In this document: positions 51,099 through 62,500 of the stretch, one piece after another
How positions within the stretch are numbered: position 1 is the first letter of the stretch
Layout: every line of letters starts with the position of its first letter
Source: Gordonia sp. SID5947
GTDB lineage: Bacteria; Actinomycetota; Actinomycetes; Mycobacteriales; Mycobacteriaceae
Assembly (NCBI RefSeq): GCF_009862785.1
Contig: NZ_WWHU01000001.1
Location: forward strand, 3,286,001-3,350,000
Length of the DNA: 64,000 nucleotides
Direction: 5' to 3'
Notes under the pieces: generated by a model
Seen by the model: only the letters and a program-made list of their open reading frames with translations
Databases searched by the model: none
What the model was told of the DNA's origin: nothing
Program-made: the position numbers and the translations under genes

Positions 51099-54000
51099 TC
51101 AGCTCTCCTGCGGCTTGGCCAGCGGAAACGCCAACGACTCCCGGATCGACTGCCCGGTGATCAGCATGACGACACGGTCTACGCCGACCCCGAGCCCACC
51201 GGTGGGCGGCATAGCGTATTCGAGGGCCTGCAAGAAATCCTCGTCGAGTTCCATCGCCTCGGGATCGCCCCCGGCAGCCAGGATCGATTGATCGGTCAGC
51301 CGCTTGCGCTGTTCGACGGGATCGGTGAGTTCGGTATAGGCCGTGCCGAGTTCGACGCCCCACGCCACGAGGTCCCAGCGTTCGGCCACCCCGGCCACCC
51401 TTCGGTGCGCGCGCGTCAACGGTGACGTCGACGTCGGGAAGTCGGTGTAGAAGGTCGGGAACGTGGTCCGGTCCTCACCGAGATGCTCGTACAGTTCCAG
51501 CACGACCTGGCCCGCGTCCCAGTCCGGCCGGTGGGCGATGTCGAGCCGGTCGCAGATCGCGCGGAGGGCCTCCACCGGTGTCTCCGGGGTCACCTCTTCG
51601 CCCGCCCCTTCGGAGACCACCTGGTGCACGGTCTTGACCGGCCACGGGCCCGAGATGTCCACGCGCTCTTCGTTCCCGTCGGCGTCGGTCCGCACGATCA
51701 CGGGTTCGCCGTAGGCGGCGGTGGCCGCGTGCTGGATCATCTCACGGGTGAGATCGAGCATCTGCAGGTAATCACTGTGCGCCGCATATGCTTCCAGACT
51801 GGTGAACTCGGGTTGTGGCTGAAGTCGACGCCCTCGTTGCGGAAATTGCGGCCGATCTCGAACACCTTCTCGACCCCGCCGACGCAGAGCCGCTTGAGGT
51901 AGAGCTCGGGCGCGATCCGCAGATAGAGGTCGAGATCGTAGGCGTTGATGTGGGTCTGGAACGGGGTGGCGTTCGCCCCGCCGTGGATCTGTTGCAGGAT
52001 CGGGGTCTCCACCTCCAGGAAGCCGCGTTCGGCGAGGAAGTCCCGCAACGACTTGACCACCACGCTGCGCGTCGCGAGCAGTTCGCGGCTCTTCGGGTTG
52101 ATCGCCAGGTCGACGTAGCGCTGACGGACCCGGGCCTCCGGGTCGGTCAGGCCGCTCCACTTGTCCGGCAGCGGCCGCAGACACTTGCCGTTGAATCGCC
52201 AGGCGTCGATGAGGATCGACAGTTCGCCCGAGCGGCTTGCTCCCACCACGCCACGCGCCTCGATCAGATCACCGAGATCGACGTCACCACCGAAATCCGG
52301 CGTCCCGGGGATCAACCGTGACTCTTCCACCAGGACCTGCACCTGACCCGACCAGTCATGGACGTCGGCGAAGACCACCTTGCCGAAGTCGCGAAGCCGG
52401 GTGACCCGGCCCGCGATGGTCACCACGGCGCCGGCCGGCTCGGCGACCGCCTCCGCGATCGTGTGGGTCGGTGCGTCGGCCGGTGGATACGGGTCGAAAC
52501 CCTCCTCGACCAGCCGTTCCATCTTGGCGAGGCGCACCCGGACCTGCTCGGGCCGATGCACATCCACCTGGGTGGCGTCGGCTTCTGCCTCGAACGTCGC
52601 GATCAGTCCGTCGACGTCCACGCCTGCCGGGATCGACGACGCACCCTCGATGTAATGTCGCGCGCGGCCGATCCGTGGCAACCGGACGAAGCCCTCGGTC
52701 ACGATGGCCGCGAGACCCACCCTCGGCATCACCCGCGCATCTTCGAAGCACAGATAGCGCGGCTGCCAGTCGGGCCGGTACTTCGCGTTCGACTTGTAGA
52801 GGGACTCCATCTGGAAGAACCTCGATCCGAACATCAGCACCGAGTAGGTCGCCCGCATCACCGGGCCGGCCCCGATCTCGGCGCCGTGTTCGAAGAACGC
52901 GCGGAAGGTGGCGAAATTCAGCGAGATCTTGGTGATGCCGTACTGCTCGGAATTCTTGGCCAGCTCGGTCACCATCGTCTCGACGATGCCGTTCACCGAG
53001 CCCCGGTCCCGGCGCATGAGGTCGAGCGAGACACCCGTCCGACCCCATGGGACGAACGACAGCATGCCGACGACTTTCTCCCCGGGGTCCCCGGCGTTCT
53101 CGACGGCCTCGACGAGGAGGCAGTTGCCATCGGACGGGTCGCCGATACGGCCCAGCGCCATCGCGAATCCGCGCTCCTCGTCCGTGTCGCGCCAGGCATC
53201 TGCGCGCGCCACCACCTGAGCCATCTCGGCAGGATTCGCCGCGATCTCCTCGTGACGCCGGATGCGGACCGTGATCCCGGCTCGCTTGGTGCGCGTGACG
53301 GCCTGCCTGACACCCTTCATCGCGGGTCCGTTGATGCTGTAGTCACGTGTGGGGAGAATTGCCTCGTCCCCGATCGAGAACGAGCCGAAACCGGCCGCAT
53401 CGTAGGCGGCGGCGCCACGCACGCTCGAACCCATCGCCGCGGGATGCCAGCCATACCGATCGCAGAGGGTCAGGAATTCGGCGACCGCGTCATCCCAGGA
53501 TTCCGGATCGCCGATGGGATCGCCACCGGCCAGGCCCACCCCCAATTCGACGCGATAGGTGATGGCCGCACGCCCGTCCGGCGCGAAGACCACCGCTTTG
53601 TCACGACGCGTGGCGAAATACGCGAGCGAGTCGTCGTCGTTGAAGCGCGTGATGAGTGCACGGATGAGCTTCTCGTCGTCGGCTGTGATCAGAGATTTGA
53701 GCCGCACCGATCGGAACAGCACGATCGCCGCCGCGATCAGCGCCAATGCACCGAACAGGCCGAGCAATCCGTTGATCGGCGGGTAGCTGTGCCGGCCGTC
53801 GAAGGTCGCCTCCTGGTCGATCGACCCGAACGCGACCACCCGGTTGACGGCGTACGGCAGACGGTCGGCACGGGTGAGGGTGTGCGGGAACAACCACACC
53901 AGTCCCCAGCCCAGCAGGCTGCCGATGACGAGACCGCCGAGCAGGACCCCGACAGCCCTCAGCACCGCGCCGCGCCGGACACGCGTGTGGAACTGTTTGT

Positions 54001-54520
54001 AGGTGGCGATCAGGAAGGTCAACGCGGCCACATCGACGACGATGCCGATCCATAGGTTGATGCGGTCGTTGTCGGTCACGGCGAGGTCGTCGGCGAGCGA
54101 CGGGATCAGGTAGAGCGCGTTGCCCAGGGTGTACAGCACGAGGAAGACCACGCAGATCCACCACGCGATGCGCTTGCGCATCGACAGCGCGAAGGCGACC
54201 AGGGCGAGCACAAAGGCCCACGCGAAGCTTGTGTCGGGCAGGGTGATGACGAAGGTGTCCACGTAGTCGCGCGGCACATGGACGAGGTGCCGGAACCACG
54301 GGAATACGCTGGACAGCAGCGCGATCGTCGCGAGCACGCCGACGACGGTCCCGGCGATCCTTGGCGCATGTCGCCCGAATCCGATTGGCGTACGGATGCG
54401 CTCGATCAGTTCACGCGATCGCCGTTCGGCCGGCGTATGCGCTCGCGGCGCGGAATCGATCGTCTCGTCCTCAGAGGTCCCTTCGGCAGCGAGATCTGAG
54501 CGCGGCGCTTCCAACGTCAT
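51099..54520 (-). pseudogene. lysX: LysX: lysyl-phosphatidylglycerol synthase fused to lysyl-tRNA synthetase, with one frameshift
   Basis: Two frames join to one 1140-residue LysX if a single base is restored near 51809. There CCCGAGTTC should read CCCGGAGTTC: the frame otherwise turns from GVDFSHNP into nonsense while the next frame carries on with [18 protein letters not shown]. Residues 50-280 have about seven membrane helices, 290-600 are the DUF2156 lysyltransferase domain, and about 690-770 an OB fold. The rest is a class II LysRS core ([23 protein letters not shown]). LysX adds lysine to membrane phosphatidylglycerol, raising resistance to cationic peptides. The context suggests a base-call error. 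Confidence 0.85.
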
Positions 54521-54570
54521 GGATAAACGTTAGCCGTTCGGACTCGCTCGACACGGCATCGTTCGGCAAG

Positions 54571-54792
54571 ATGGTTGCGGTGTATGACGTACCCATCCGC
54601 GACGGCTCGATCCGCCTCGGTCAGTTCCTGAAGCTGGCCAACCTCATCGACTCCGGCGCCGAGGCCAAAGGTGTCATCGCCGACGGAATGGTCTCGGTCA
54701 ACGGAGAGGTGGAAGACCGCCGGGGCCGGCAACTCGAGCCAGGCGACGTGGTGGAGATCGGCGGTCAGTCCGCGCGGGTCACCGCCGAGTGA
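54571..54792 (+). CDS. Small S4-domain RNA-binding protein (YbcJ-like)
   Basis: The 73-residue product is nearly all S4 domain: RLGQFLKLANLIDSGAEAKG, then MVSVNGEVEDRRGRQLEPGDVVEIGG. Proteins of this size bind structured RNA, often in ribosome assembly or stalled-ribosome handling. ATG 54571 is the most reasonable start although its ribosome site is poor. It is divergent from lysX with only 50 bases between them, so the promoters overlap. Confidence 0.85.
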   Translation: MVAVYDVPIRDGSIRLGQFLKLANLIDSGAEAKGVIADGMVSVNGEVEDRRGRQLEPGDVVEIGGQSARVTAE

Positions 54793-55212
54793 TCAGCGGC
54801 CGCCGTGATCCGCGCGGTGGTGCTCACAGATGAAGGCGTCGGAGTTCTGCCTGCGTGACAAGACGTTCGGCTTCGGCCGGAAAGGCGCGAGTGGTGGTGC
54901 CGCGCGCTCGGCGGAATCTGCCACCGGTGATGGAGCTCAGCATCGAGCTTCGACGTGGGCTGGAGGATGTATCAGCCAACCTCATGACCAATCACTTCCC
55001 TGGTTCGCTACAACGGACTCGATCTTCGACTTACTGTAATCGGTCGGACGGCCGCACCCAAGTCATTTGGTCCTTCGGAGAACGTATTCTCCGCCACACC
55101 AGAACTTCGATTCGCCGGGACCGCCCGCCGACATGTCAACTATCCGGTACATCGATGATCCCACGGAGTCTGTTACATCCCTGGTCGCGACGGCCGCCGG
55201 AGCCACGCAGAT
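54793..55212. other. 420-base stretch without a supported gene
   Basis: Short open frames occur on the plus strand but none has a ribosome site, usual codon use or familiar sequence. Part of it is less GC-rich than its surroundings. It holds a perfect hairpin, CGGAGAA (55076-55082) CGTA TTCTCCG (55087-55093). It may be a decayed gene or hold a small RNA; nothing more can be supported. Confidence 0.5.
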
Positions 55213-56106
55213 TCAGGCCAGGCCGGCCAGGAAGTCGTGGGCCCACTGCGCAGCGGTCACGCCCGGGCGAACCTGGAAGGTTGCGTAGTTGCCGTGCGCA
55301 CCCGACTTCAGGAATCTGTTGAACATCGTGATCTGCTCGCGAGCGCGGGCATTTCCCAATTCCTCGACGATCTTCCCCGGTCCACCGAGGGTGAGCAGCT
55401 CGGCGACGATGGCTCCCGCCTCCGCCTGGTATTGGCTGATCTGGCTCGGGGTCGGGTCGCTGGTCTCCGCCAGGTAGCCCACGATCCTCGTGATGAAGTA
55501 GTCGCGAGGAACGTTGCAGTACAGGTCGAGTGGCTCACAGATCGTGAAAGCCCTGGGCTTCACCCATCCCATGCCATCCAGACGAGGTCCGCCGCTGCCT
55601 TCACCGGACAGCGGCGGCCCGATCAGGTTGTCCCGCCGCGATCGACGCGGATCCGAGATCAGCACCACCCCGGCCACCTGGCCGGGCCGGATCGCCGCAC
55701 GTCCGGTACCGATCTCCGACGCCACGTCCCCCACGGCGTCGGCGCCCTGGCTGTAGCCGGTCAATGCGATTCGCGTGCGCGGACACCGACGCACCATGGA
55801 GGTGGCGAGTCCGGTCGTGTTCGCCACCGCCTGCGCCTTGGATTTTCCGTAGACCGCCTTCTCCCAGGGGAAGGCGGTGGCGTCGTATCCCACGAACTGG
55901 ACGCGGGTCTCCGGCCCGAGACCGGAGGTGACGGCCCCGAGGATGCCCGGGCTGTGACCGTCGGCCCAGGTGCCGGGAACCGCGAGCACATAGATCTCGG
56001 GACAGCGTCCCGGTGCGGCAGTCGACGGCGACCCCACACCGAGCGAGATCCCGACGGCCGAAACCAGTGTCAGCGCAGCGGCGATCATGCCCCGCGGATG
56101 CATCAT
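55213..56106 (-). CDS. Cutinase-like secreted serine esterase (Culp type)
   Basis: ATG 56106 has GGGAG 8 bases upstream. The 297-residue product has a Sec signal peptide (IAAALTLVSAVGISLGVG), a disulfide-forming Cys near the mature start (RCPEIYVLAVPGTWADG), nucleophile Ser in LTGYSQGADAVGD (S119) and a CEPLDLYCNVP block. The catalytic Asp and His are likely in that block and near SGAHGNY. Mycobacterial Culp proteins are lipases, phospholipases or thioesterases rather than cutin hydrolases. At 297 residues it is longer than the shortest family members. Confidence 0.9.
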   Translation of the reverse strand: MMHPRGMIAAALTLVSAVGISLGVGSPSTAAPGRCPEIYVLAVPGTWADGHSPGILGAVTSGLGPETRVQFVGYDATAFPWEKAVYGKSKAQAVANTTGLATSMVRRCPRTRIALTGYSQGADAVGDVASEIGTGRAAIRPGQVAGVVLISDPRRSRRDNLIGPPLSGEGSGGPRLDGMGWVKPRAFTICEPLDLYCNVPRDYFITRIVGYLAETSDPTPSQISQYQAEAGAIVAELLTLGGPGKIVEELGNARAREQITMFNRFLKSGAHGNYATFQVRPGVTAAQWAHDFLAGLA

Positions 56107-56253
56107 CGACCACTCCCCTCGCGCGGTTCGTCTCACGAGTTTAGTGCGTGGACGCCCATCCGGAACCGGTTCGGCGCCGAATCATGAGTGGGTTCGCCTC
56201 CCGACAGCAGATCGGGGTGTGCCCGCCGACCGTTCCGACCCAGAGGAGAAACC

Positions 56254-56688
56254 GTGGTCGATGTGACCCGCACGTTCACCGTCGCCCGCCCGCTCGACGA
56301 GGTCGTCACATATCTCCGCGATTTCGCCAATGCCGTCGACTGGGATCCGGGCACTCAGAGCTGCGAGCAGATCGGCGCCGATCCGGTGGGTCCGGGTACC
56401 AAGTGGCACAACGTCACCCGGCTCTACGGGATCAGCACAGAGCTCACCTATGAACTCACCCGCGACGAGACCGACCACCTCACGTTCACCGGCACCAACA
56501 AGACCGCGACCTCCGTCGACGACATGACGTTCGGTACCAGCGACGGTACGTCGACCATCATCACGTATCACGCACATGTCGAGTTCAACGGCGTTGCCCG
56601 CCTTGCCGACCCGCTTGCCCAGATCGGTTTCGGCCGGCTCGCCGACACCGTGGAGCGTCAGATGACTGCGGCGCTCGCGGGACGGTGA
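56254..56688 (+). CDS. SRPBCC (START-like) family protein
   Basis: GTG 56254 follows GAGGAGAAA. The 144-residue product opens VDVTRTFTVARPLDEVVTYL and has WDPGTQSCEQIGADPVGPGT followed by strand-rich sequence and a long C-terminal helix (GFGRLADTVERQMTAAL), the helix-grip fold. Such proteins bind hydrophobic ligands or act in polyketide and lipid metabolism. It converges on the tandem TetR gene. Confidence 0.85.
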   Translation: MVDVTRTFTVARPLDEVVTYLRDFANAVDWDPGTQSCEQIGADPVGPGTKWHNVTRLYGISTELTYELTRDETDHLTFTGTNKTATSVDDMTFGTSDGTSTIITYHAHVEFNGVARLADPLAQIGFGRLADTVERQMTAALAGR

Positions 56689-56709
56689 GGCCCGACACGG
56701 TACGACCGT

Positions 56710-57966
56710 TCAGCGGGAGGTGATCTGGGCGTCGAGCACCGCCTGCGCGAGATAGCGTGCGTCCGCAGGCAGGCCGGGCTCTCGCAGGGTCGGGATTCGC
56801 ACCACGCCGTCGACCACCGCGAGAGCGAGGTCGACGAGTGTCTGTGCCTCGTCGGGACTCAGTTCCGGCCGGCACTCCATCTCGAGGCGACGCCATTCGC
56901 TGACGTAGTCGAGGTAGGTCCGCCCGAGCACCGCGCGCTCGGCATCGTCGAGGATCCCCGAGTGCGACAGGCACACGGTGATCAGATCCCAATGCTCGTA
57001 GGCGAAACGAGCGTAGTGGTCGAGTAGATCGTCGAGGGCCTGCCGTGGGTCCGACGTGCTGCGGAGAACCTGACCCAATGTGAGCCACAATGATTCGAAC
57101 GCACGGCTGACCCCGGATGCCACGATCTCGCGTTTGCTGGCGAAATGGTTGTACACACTCGGGCCGGCGATACCGACCGCGTCACCGATGTCGTCGAGAC
57201 TCACGGTCTGGTACCCGCGTACCGCGAACATGGTGATCGCCGTGCTCAGCAATGCTTCCCGGCGCGATGCCGGACGGAGGCCGGCCAGGGCATCACGCGC
57301 CGACAGCTCGTCGGCCGACGACGTCGAGCCGGTGTCGGATTCGCGTCCGACATCGCGCCGTCCGGCGACCACGATCGCGTCGACGGCAGACGCGAGCGTC
57401 CGCCGTTGATCGGCTACCGGCACCGACAGCGGACGGTGACCGGGCCAGTCGAGCGCTGCGAAGACGGCCCACGCCGTGGTCCACGAAGGCACACAGCCCG
57501 TCTCGGAACCCACGTCGATCATCGCGGCGACCCGCCGCCCGACGCCTCGTAGCCGCCCGAAGAGCACCTCGTACTCCGCCGGACACAGATTCCCGCTGTC
57601 CCGCGACCACAGCACGTCAAAGGCCTGGACGTCCAGCGCGGCCTGGGCGATCCGACCGCTCGCCGTCGCCCAGTCGTCCACGCCCTCCACGGCCTGTTCG
57701 TAGCGGACCAACGCCGCATCCAAGACCGCGACCAGCAGATCGTGCTTACTCCGGTAGTGCCGGTACAGCGCGCTCGGCACGATACCGAGGGCGCCGGCGA
57801 TGTCGCTCATCCCGACCCCGTGGTAACCACGGCCGCGGAAGAGATCGGCGGCCGTTTCGAGGATCCGCTGCTTGCGGTCTTTCGGACGGGTTCGTCGCGC
57901 GGGACGATCCACGCCTGTCGTCATCATGGTCGTCCCGTCGAGTCGGCGTGTCGAGATGCCACCCAT
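56710..57966 (-). CDS. Tandem TetR-family regulator with two HTH domains
   Basis: ATG 57966 has GGAGGG 10 bases upstream; GTG 57984 and ATG 57927 are alternatives. The 418-residue product contains two complete TetR units. The first HTH (RKQRILETAADLFRGRGYHG, MSDIAGALGI, ALYRHYRSKHDLL) lies near residues 30-80, the second (REALLSTAITMFAVRGYQTV, LDDIGDAVGI, VYNHFASKREI) near 235-285. Each is followed by its own helical ligand domain. One chain thus mimics a TetR dimer. Targets are unknown; the neighbours gltD and the SRPBCC gene are candidates. Confidence 0.88.
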   Translation of the reverse strand: MGGISTRRLDGTTMMTTGVDRPARRTRPKDRKQRILETAADLFRGRGYHGVGMSDIAGALGIVPSALYRHYRSKHDLLVAVLDAALVRYEQAVEGVDDWATASGRIAQAALDVQAFDVLWSRDSGNLCPAEYEVLFGRLRGVGRRVAAMIDVGSETGCVPSWTTAWAVFAALDWPGHRPLSVPVADQRRTLASAVDAIVVAGRRDVGRESDTGSTSSADELSARDALAGLRPASRREALLSTAITMFAVRGYQTVSLDDIGDAVGIAGPSVYNHFASKREIVASGVSRAFESLWLTLGQVLRSTSDPRQALDDLLDHYARFAYEHWDLITVCLSHSGILDDAERAVLGRTYLDYVSEWRRLEMECRPELSPDEAQTLVDLALAVVDGVVRIPTLREPGLPADARYLAQAVLDAQITSR

Positions 57967-58085
57967 GCGGGAGCATCCCTCCACTCTGCTACATGTCCGG
58001 CTCGACGCACCACATATCCGCGGATGATTCGCCCCTGGATCATGAAATCCGGGACAAACGATCCCGCCTGTGTCAGATCAGCGGA

Positions 58086-59540
58086 TCAGCGCTGCGCAAC
58101 CTGGGTGGGGACGATCGGGGCGGGCAGGTCGCTACGGCCGGCGAGGAACGCATCGGCGGCCGCCGCGGCCGAACGGCCCTCGGCGATCGCCCACACGATC
58201 AGCGACTGACCGCGACCGGCGTCGCCGGCGACGAAGACGCCCGGCTGACCGATGGCGGCGAAGTTGTCGTCGCGCTTGATGTTGCCGCGCTGGTCGTACT
58301 CGACGCCGAGCTTGTCGAGGAAATCGGCGCGCTCGGGTCCGACGAAGCCCATGGCCAGGAGGACGAGATCGCACTCGAGTTCGAACTCGCTGCCCTCGAC
58401 CTTCTCGAACCGCCCGTCGCGCATGACCACCTCGTGCGCCCTCAACGCGGTCACCGTGCCATCGGCGCCGGTGAATTCCTCGGTGTTGACCGAGAAGACC
58501 CGCTCGCCGCCCTCTTCATGGGCCGAGGACACCCGGTACATCAGCGGATAGGTGGGCCACGGAGTCGACTGCGCACGCTCGTTCGGCGGCTTGGGCATGA
58601 TCTCGAACTGGTGCACGATCTCGGCACCCTGCCGCAGTGCGGTGCCCAGGCAGTCGGCACCGGTGTCACCGCCGCCGATGATCACGACCTTCTTGCCCTT
58701 GGCGGAGATCTGACCTTCGACGGTGTCACCGAGCTGGACCCGGTTCGCCTGCGGCAGGAATTCCATCGCCTGGTGCACACCGTCGAGTTCGCGACCCGGG
58801 ATCGGCAGGTCACGACCGATGGTGGAACCGTTCGCCAGCACCACGGCGTCGAAGTCTGCACGCAGCTGGTCAACGGTGATGTCGACGCCGACGTTCACCC
58901 CGGTCCGGAAGACGGTGCCCTCGGCCTCCATCTGGGCCAGGCGACGGTCGATATGCCGCTTCTCCATCTTGAACTCCGGGATGCCGTAGCGCAGCAGGCC
59001 ACCGATGCGGTCGGCACGCTCGAACAGCGTCACGTCGTGTCCGGCACGGGTGAGCTGCTGTGCAGCGGCGAGACCCGCCGGGCCCGAACCGACGACGGCG
59101 ACCGATCGGCCCGTGTTCTCGGTCGGCGGCACCGGGGTCACCCAGCCGTTCTCGAAGGCGTTGTCGATCAGTTCGACCTCGACCTGTTTGATCGTGACGG
59201 CCGGCTGGTTGATGCCGAGCACGCACGAGGATTCGCACGGTGCCGGGCAGAGCCGCCCGGTGAACTCCGGGAAATTGTTGGTGGCGTGCAGCCGCTCGAT
59301 ACCCTCACGCCACTGGTCCTTGTAGACCAGGTCATTCCACTCCGGGATCAGATTTCCGAGTGGGCAACCGTTGTGGCAGAACGGGATACCGCAGTCCATG
59401 CAGCGGCTGGCCTGCGTGCGCAGCTCCGACTTGTCGAAGTCGGTGTAGACCTCTTTCCAGTCCAGCAGCCGGAGCTCGACCGGACGACGGTCGGGCAGCT
59501 CCCGCTCGGTGTGCTTGAGAAAACCTCTGGGGTCAGCCAC
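58086..59540 (-). CDS. gltD: Glutamate synthase small (beta) subunit
   Basis: The 484-residue product has the N-terminal Cys-rich Fe-S domain ([20 protein letters not shown] and [12 protein letters not shown]), the FAD site [15 protein letters not shown], the NADPH site [11 protein letters not shown] and the C-terminal [17 protein letters not shown]. It passes electrons from NADPH to GltB for conversion of glutamine and 2-oxoglutarate to two glutamates. Its start overlaps the gltB stop by 8 bases, so they are coupled. Confidence 0.97.
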   Translation of the reverse strand: MADPRGFLKHTERELPDRRPVELRLLDWKEVYTDFDKSELRTQASRCMDCGIPFCHNGCPLGNLIPEWNDLVYKDQWREGIERLHATNNFPEFTGRLCPAPCESSCVLGINQPAVTIKQVEVELIDNAFENGWVTPVPPTENTGRSVAVVGSGPAGLAAAQQLTRAGHDVTLFERADRIGGLLRYGIPEFKMEKRHIDRRLAQMEAEGTVFRTGVNVGVDITVDQLRADFDAVVLANGSTIGRDLPIPGRELDGVHQAMEFLPQANRVQLGDTVEGQISAKGKKVVIIGGGDTGADCLGTALRQGAEIVHQFEIMPKPPNERAQSTPWPTYPLMYRVSSAHEEGGERVFSVNTEEFTGADGTVTALRAHEVVMRDGRFEKVEGSEFELECDLVLLAMGFVGPERADFLDKLGVEYDQRGNIKRDDNFAAIGQPGVFVAGDAGRGQSLIVWAIAEGRSAAAAADAFLAGRSDLPAPIVPTQVAQR

Positions 59541-62500
59541 GTGCGGCCTCCATGATCGCTTCGTTCACGTCTCGTCCTTCGCGCTCGGCGGCATCGATCG
59601 CCTTCAGTACGCGCTTGTAGTCACGCGGCATCACCTTGGCGAAATGCTTTTGCGCCGTATCCCAGTCATCGAGGATGGCGGCCGCGACCGGCGAATCCGT
59701 CTCGGCGCGATGCTCGTCGACGATGCCTGCCAGGAACTCGACGTCTTCGTCCTCGAGCTCCTCGATCTCCACGAGTTCGGTGTTGAGATTGTCACCGAGC
59801 TTGCGGCCCGGGTCATAGACATAGGCGATACCGCCCGACATGCCCGCCGCGAAGTTTCGCCCGGTCTCGCCGATCACCACCACGCGTCCACCGGTCATGT
59901 ACTCGCAGCCGTGGTCGCCCACGCCTTCGACCACAGCGGTCGCACCCGAGTTGCGCACACAGAATCGTTCACCGACCACACCTCGGAGGAAGATCTTCCC
60001 TTTGGTGGCGCCGAATCCGATGACGTTGCCCGCGATGATGTTCTGTTCGGCGACAAAGCCCTCCGGGGCGTTGCGCGCCGGCCGCACCACCAGGCGCCCG
60101 CCCGACAGACCCTTGCCCACGAAGTCGTTGGCGTCGCCCTCCAGGCGGAGCGTGATGCCCTTCGGTACAAACGCGCCGAAGCTGTTGCCCGCTGACCCGG
60201 TGAAGTCGATCATGATGGTGCCGTCCGGAAGCCCGTGTGCCCCATAGGCCTTGGTGACCTCGTGACCGAGCATCGTGCCGACGGTCCGGTTGACGTTGGT
60301 GATCTTGGAGCTGAACGACACGCGGGTGCCGTGATCGATGGCCTCACGGCTCTGCGCGATCAGCTGCTGATCGAGTGCCTTGTCGAGCGAATGATCCTGG
60401 ACCCCGGAGCAGTAGAGGTCCTGGTTCATGAACGGCGACTCGGGCATGGCCAGCACCGACGACAGGTCGAGCTTGCCGGCCTTGGCCGAGCCCCAGTGCG
60501 CCAGCGCCTTTGCCGTGTCGAGGGTCTCGACGTGGCCGACGGCTTCCTGCAGGGTCCGGAAGCCCAGGCGGGCGAGCAGCTCGCGCACCTCCTCCGCGAT
60601 GAACATGAAGAAGTTCTCGACGAATTCCGGCTTGCCGGTGAACCGCTCCCGCAGCAACGGGTTCTGGGTCGCGACACCAACGGGGCAGGTGTCGAGGTGG
60701 CAGACGCGCATCATGATGCAGCCCGACACCACCAGCGGTGCGGTCGCGAAGCCGAACTCCTCGGCACCGAGCAGGGCAGCGACGACGACGTCGCGGCCGG
60801 TCTTCAGCTGCCCGTCGACCTGGACGACGATGCGGTCGCGGAGTCCGTTGAGCAACAGGGTCTGCTGGGTCTCGGCGAGGCCGATCTCCCAGGGTGCGCC
60901 CGCGTGCTTCATCGACGTCAGCGGCGTGGCGCCGGTGCCGCCGTCATGGCCCGAGATCAACACGACGTCGGCGTGGGCCTTGGAGACACCCGCGGCGACC
61001 GTGCCGACCCCGACCTCGGACACCAGTTTCACGTGAATCCGAGCCTGCGGGTTCGCGTTCTTCAGATCGTGGATGAGCTGCGCGAGATCCTCGATCGAAT
61101 AGATGTCGTGGTGCGGCGGCGGCGAGATGAGGCCGACGCCCGGCGTCGAACCACGAACCTCGGCGACCCAGGGGTAGACCTTGTGCGGCGGCAGCTGTCC
61201 ACCCTCGCCGGGCTTGGCGCCCTGCGCCATCTTGATCTGGATGTCCGTGCAGTTGCTCAGGTAGTGCGACGTCACGCCGAAACGGCCGGACGCCACCTGC
61301 TTGATCGCGCTGCGGCGCCAATCGCCGTTCTCGTCGTGGTGGAAACGACGCGGATCCTCGCCGCCCTCACCGGAGTTCGATCGCCCGCCGAGGCGGTTCA
61401 TGGCGATCGCCAGTGTCTCGTGGGCCTCGGCCGAGATCGAGCCGAAACTCATCGCACCGGTCGAGAACCGCTTGACGATCTCGCTGGCCGGTTCGACCTT
61501 CTCGATCGGGATGGGGTCGCGGTCGCCGAAGTTGAAGTCGAACAGGCCGCGCAGCGATGCCATCTTCGACGCCTGGTCGTCGACGAGCTTGGTGTACTCC
61601 TTGAAGACCTTGTACTGCCCGGTCCGTGTGGAGTGCTGCAGCTTGAACACCGTGTCCGGGTTGAACAGGTGGTACTCGCCCTCACGACGCCACTGGTACT
61701 CGCCGCCCACCTCGAGCTCGCGATGGGCGCGCTCGGTCGGCCGGTCGGAGAACGCCAGCGCATGCCGCGTCGCGACGTCGGTGGCGATCTCGTCGAGACC
61801 GATGCCGTCGAGCTGGCTGTTCAGGCCGGTGAAGAACTCGTCGACGGTGTCCTGTGAGAGGCCGATGACCTGGAACAACTGCGCACCGGTGTACGAGGCG
61901 AGGGTGGAGATACCCATCTTGCTCATCACCTTGAGCACGCCCTTGCCCGCGGCCTTGATGTAGTTCTTGCGCGCGGTGGGGAAGTCGATGTCACCGAGAG
62001 CACCCCGCTCGACCATGTCCTCGATCGACTCGAAGGCCATGTAGGGGTTCACCGCGGCGGCGCCGAAACCGATCAGGGTGGCGACGTGGTGCACCTCGCG
62101 GCAGTCGCCGGACTCGACGATGAGACCGACGCGCGTGCGCATGCGCTCACGCACCAGGTGGTGGTGGACAGCCGCGGTCAGCAGCAGAGACGGGATCGGT
62201 GCGAGCTTCTCGTCCGACTCCCGGTCGCTGAGCACGATGATCGAGACGCCGTCGGCGATCGCCGCGCTGACCTTGGCACGCACTTCGTCGAGTGCACGGC
62301 GCAGACCCTCGCCGCCCTCGGCCACCGGGTAGAGGCCGTGGATGTGGGCGCTGGTGAAGTCCGGCAGCTCGGCGTTGTCATCGATGCGGACGAGCTTGGC
62401 GAGCGTGTCGTTGTCGAGCACCGGCTGGGGCAGCATGATCTGCCGGCACGACTCCGGGCCGGGATGCAGCAGGTCGGCCTCACGGCCGATGGTGCCGCCG

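Noticed and set aside
54830..55322. Small coding frames on the plus strand
   Set aside because: No ribosome site, poor codon pattern, and no resemblance to known proteins; they partly run antisense into the cutinase-like gene.
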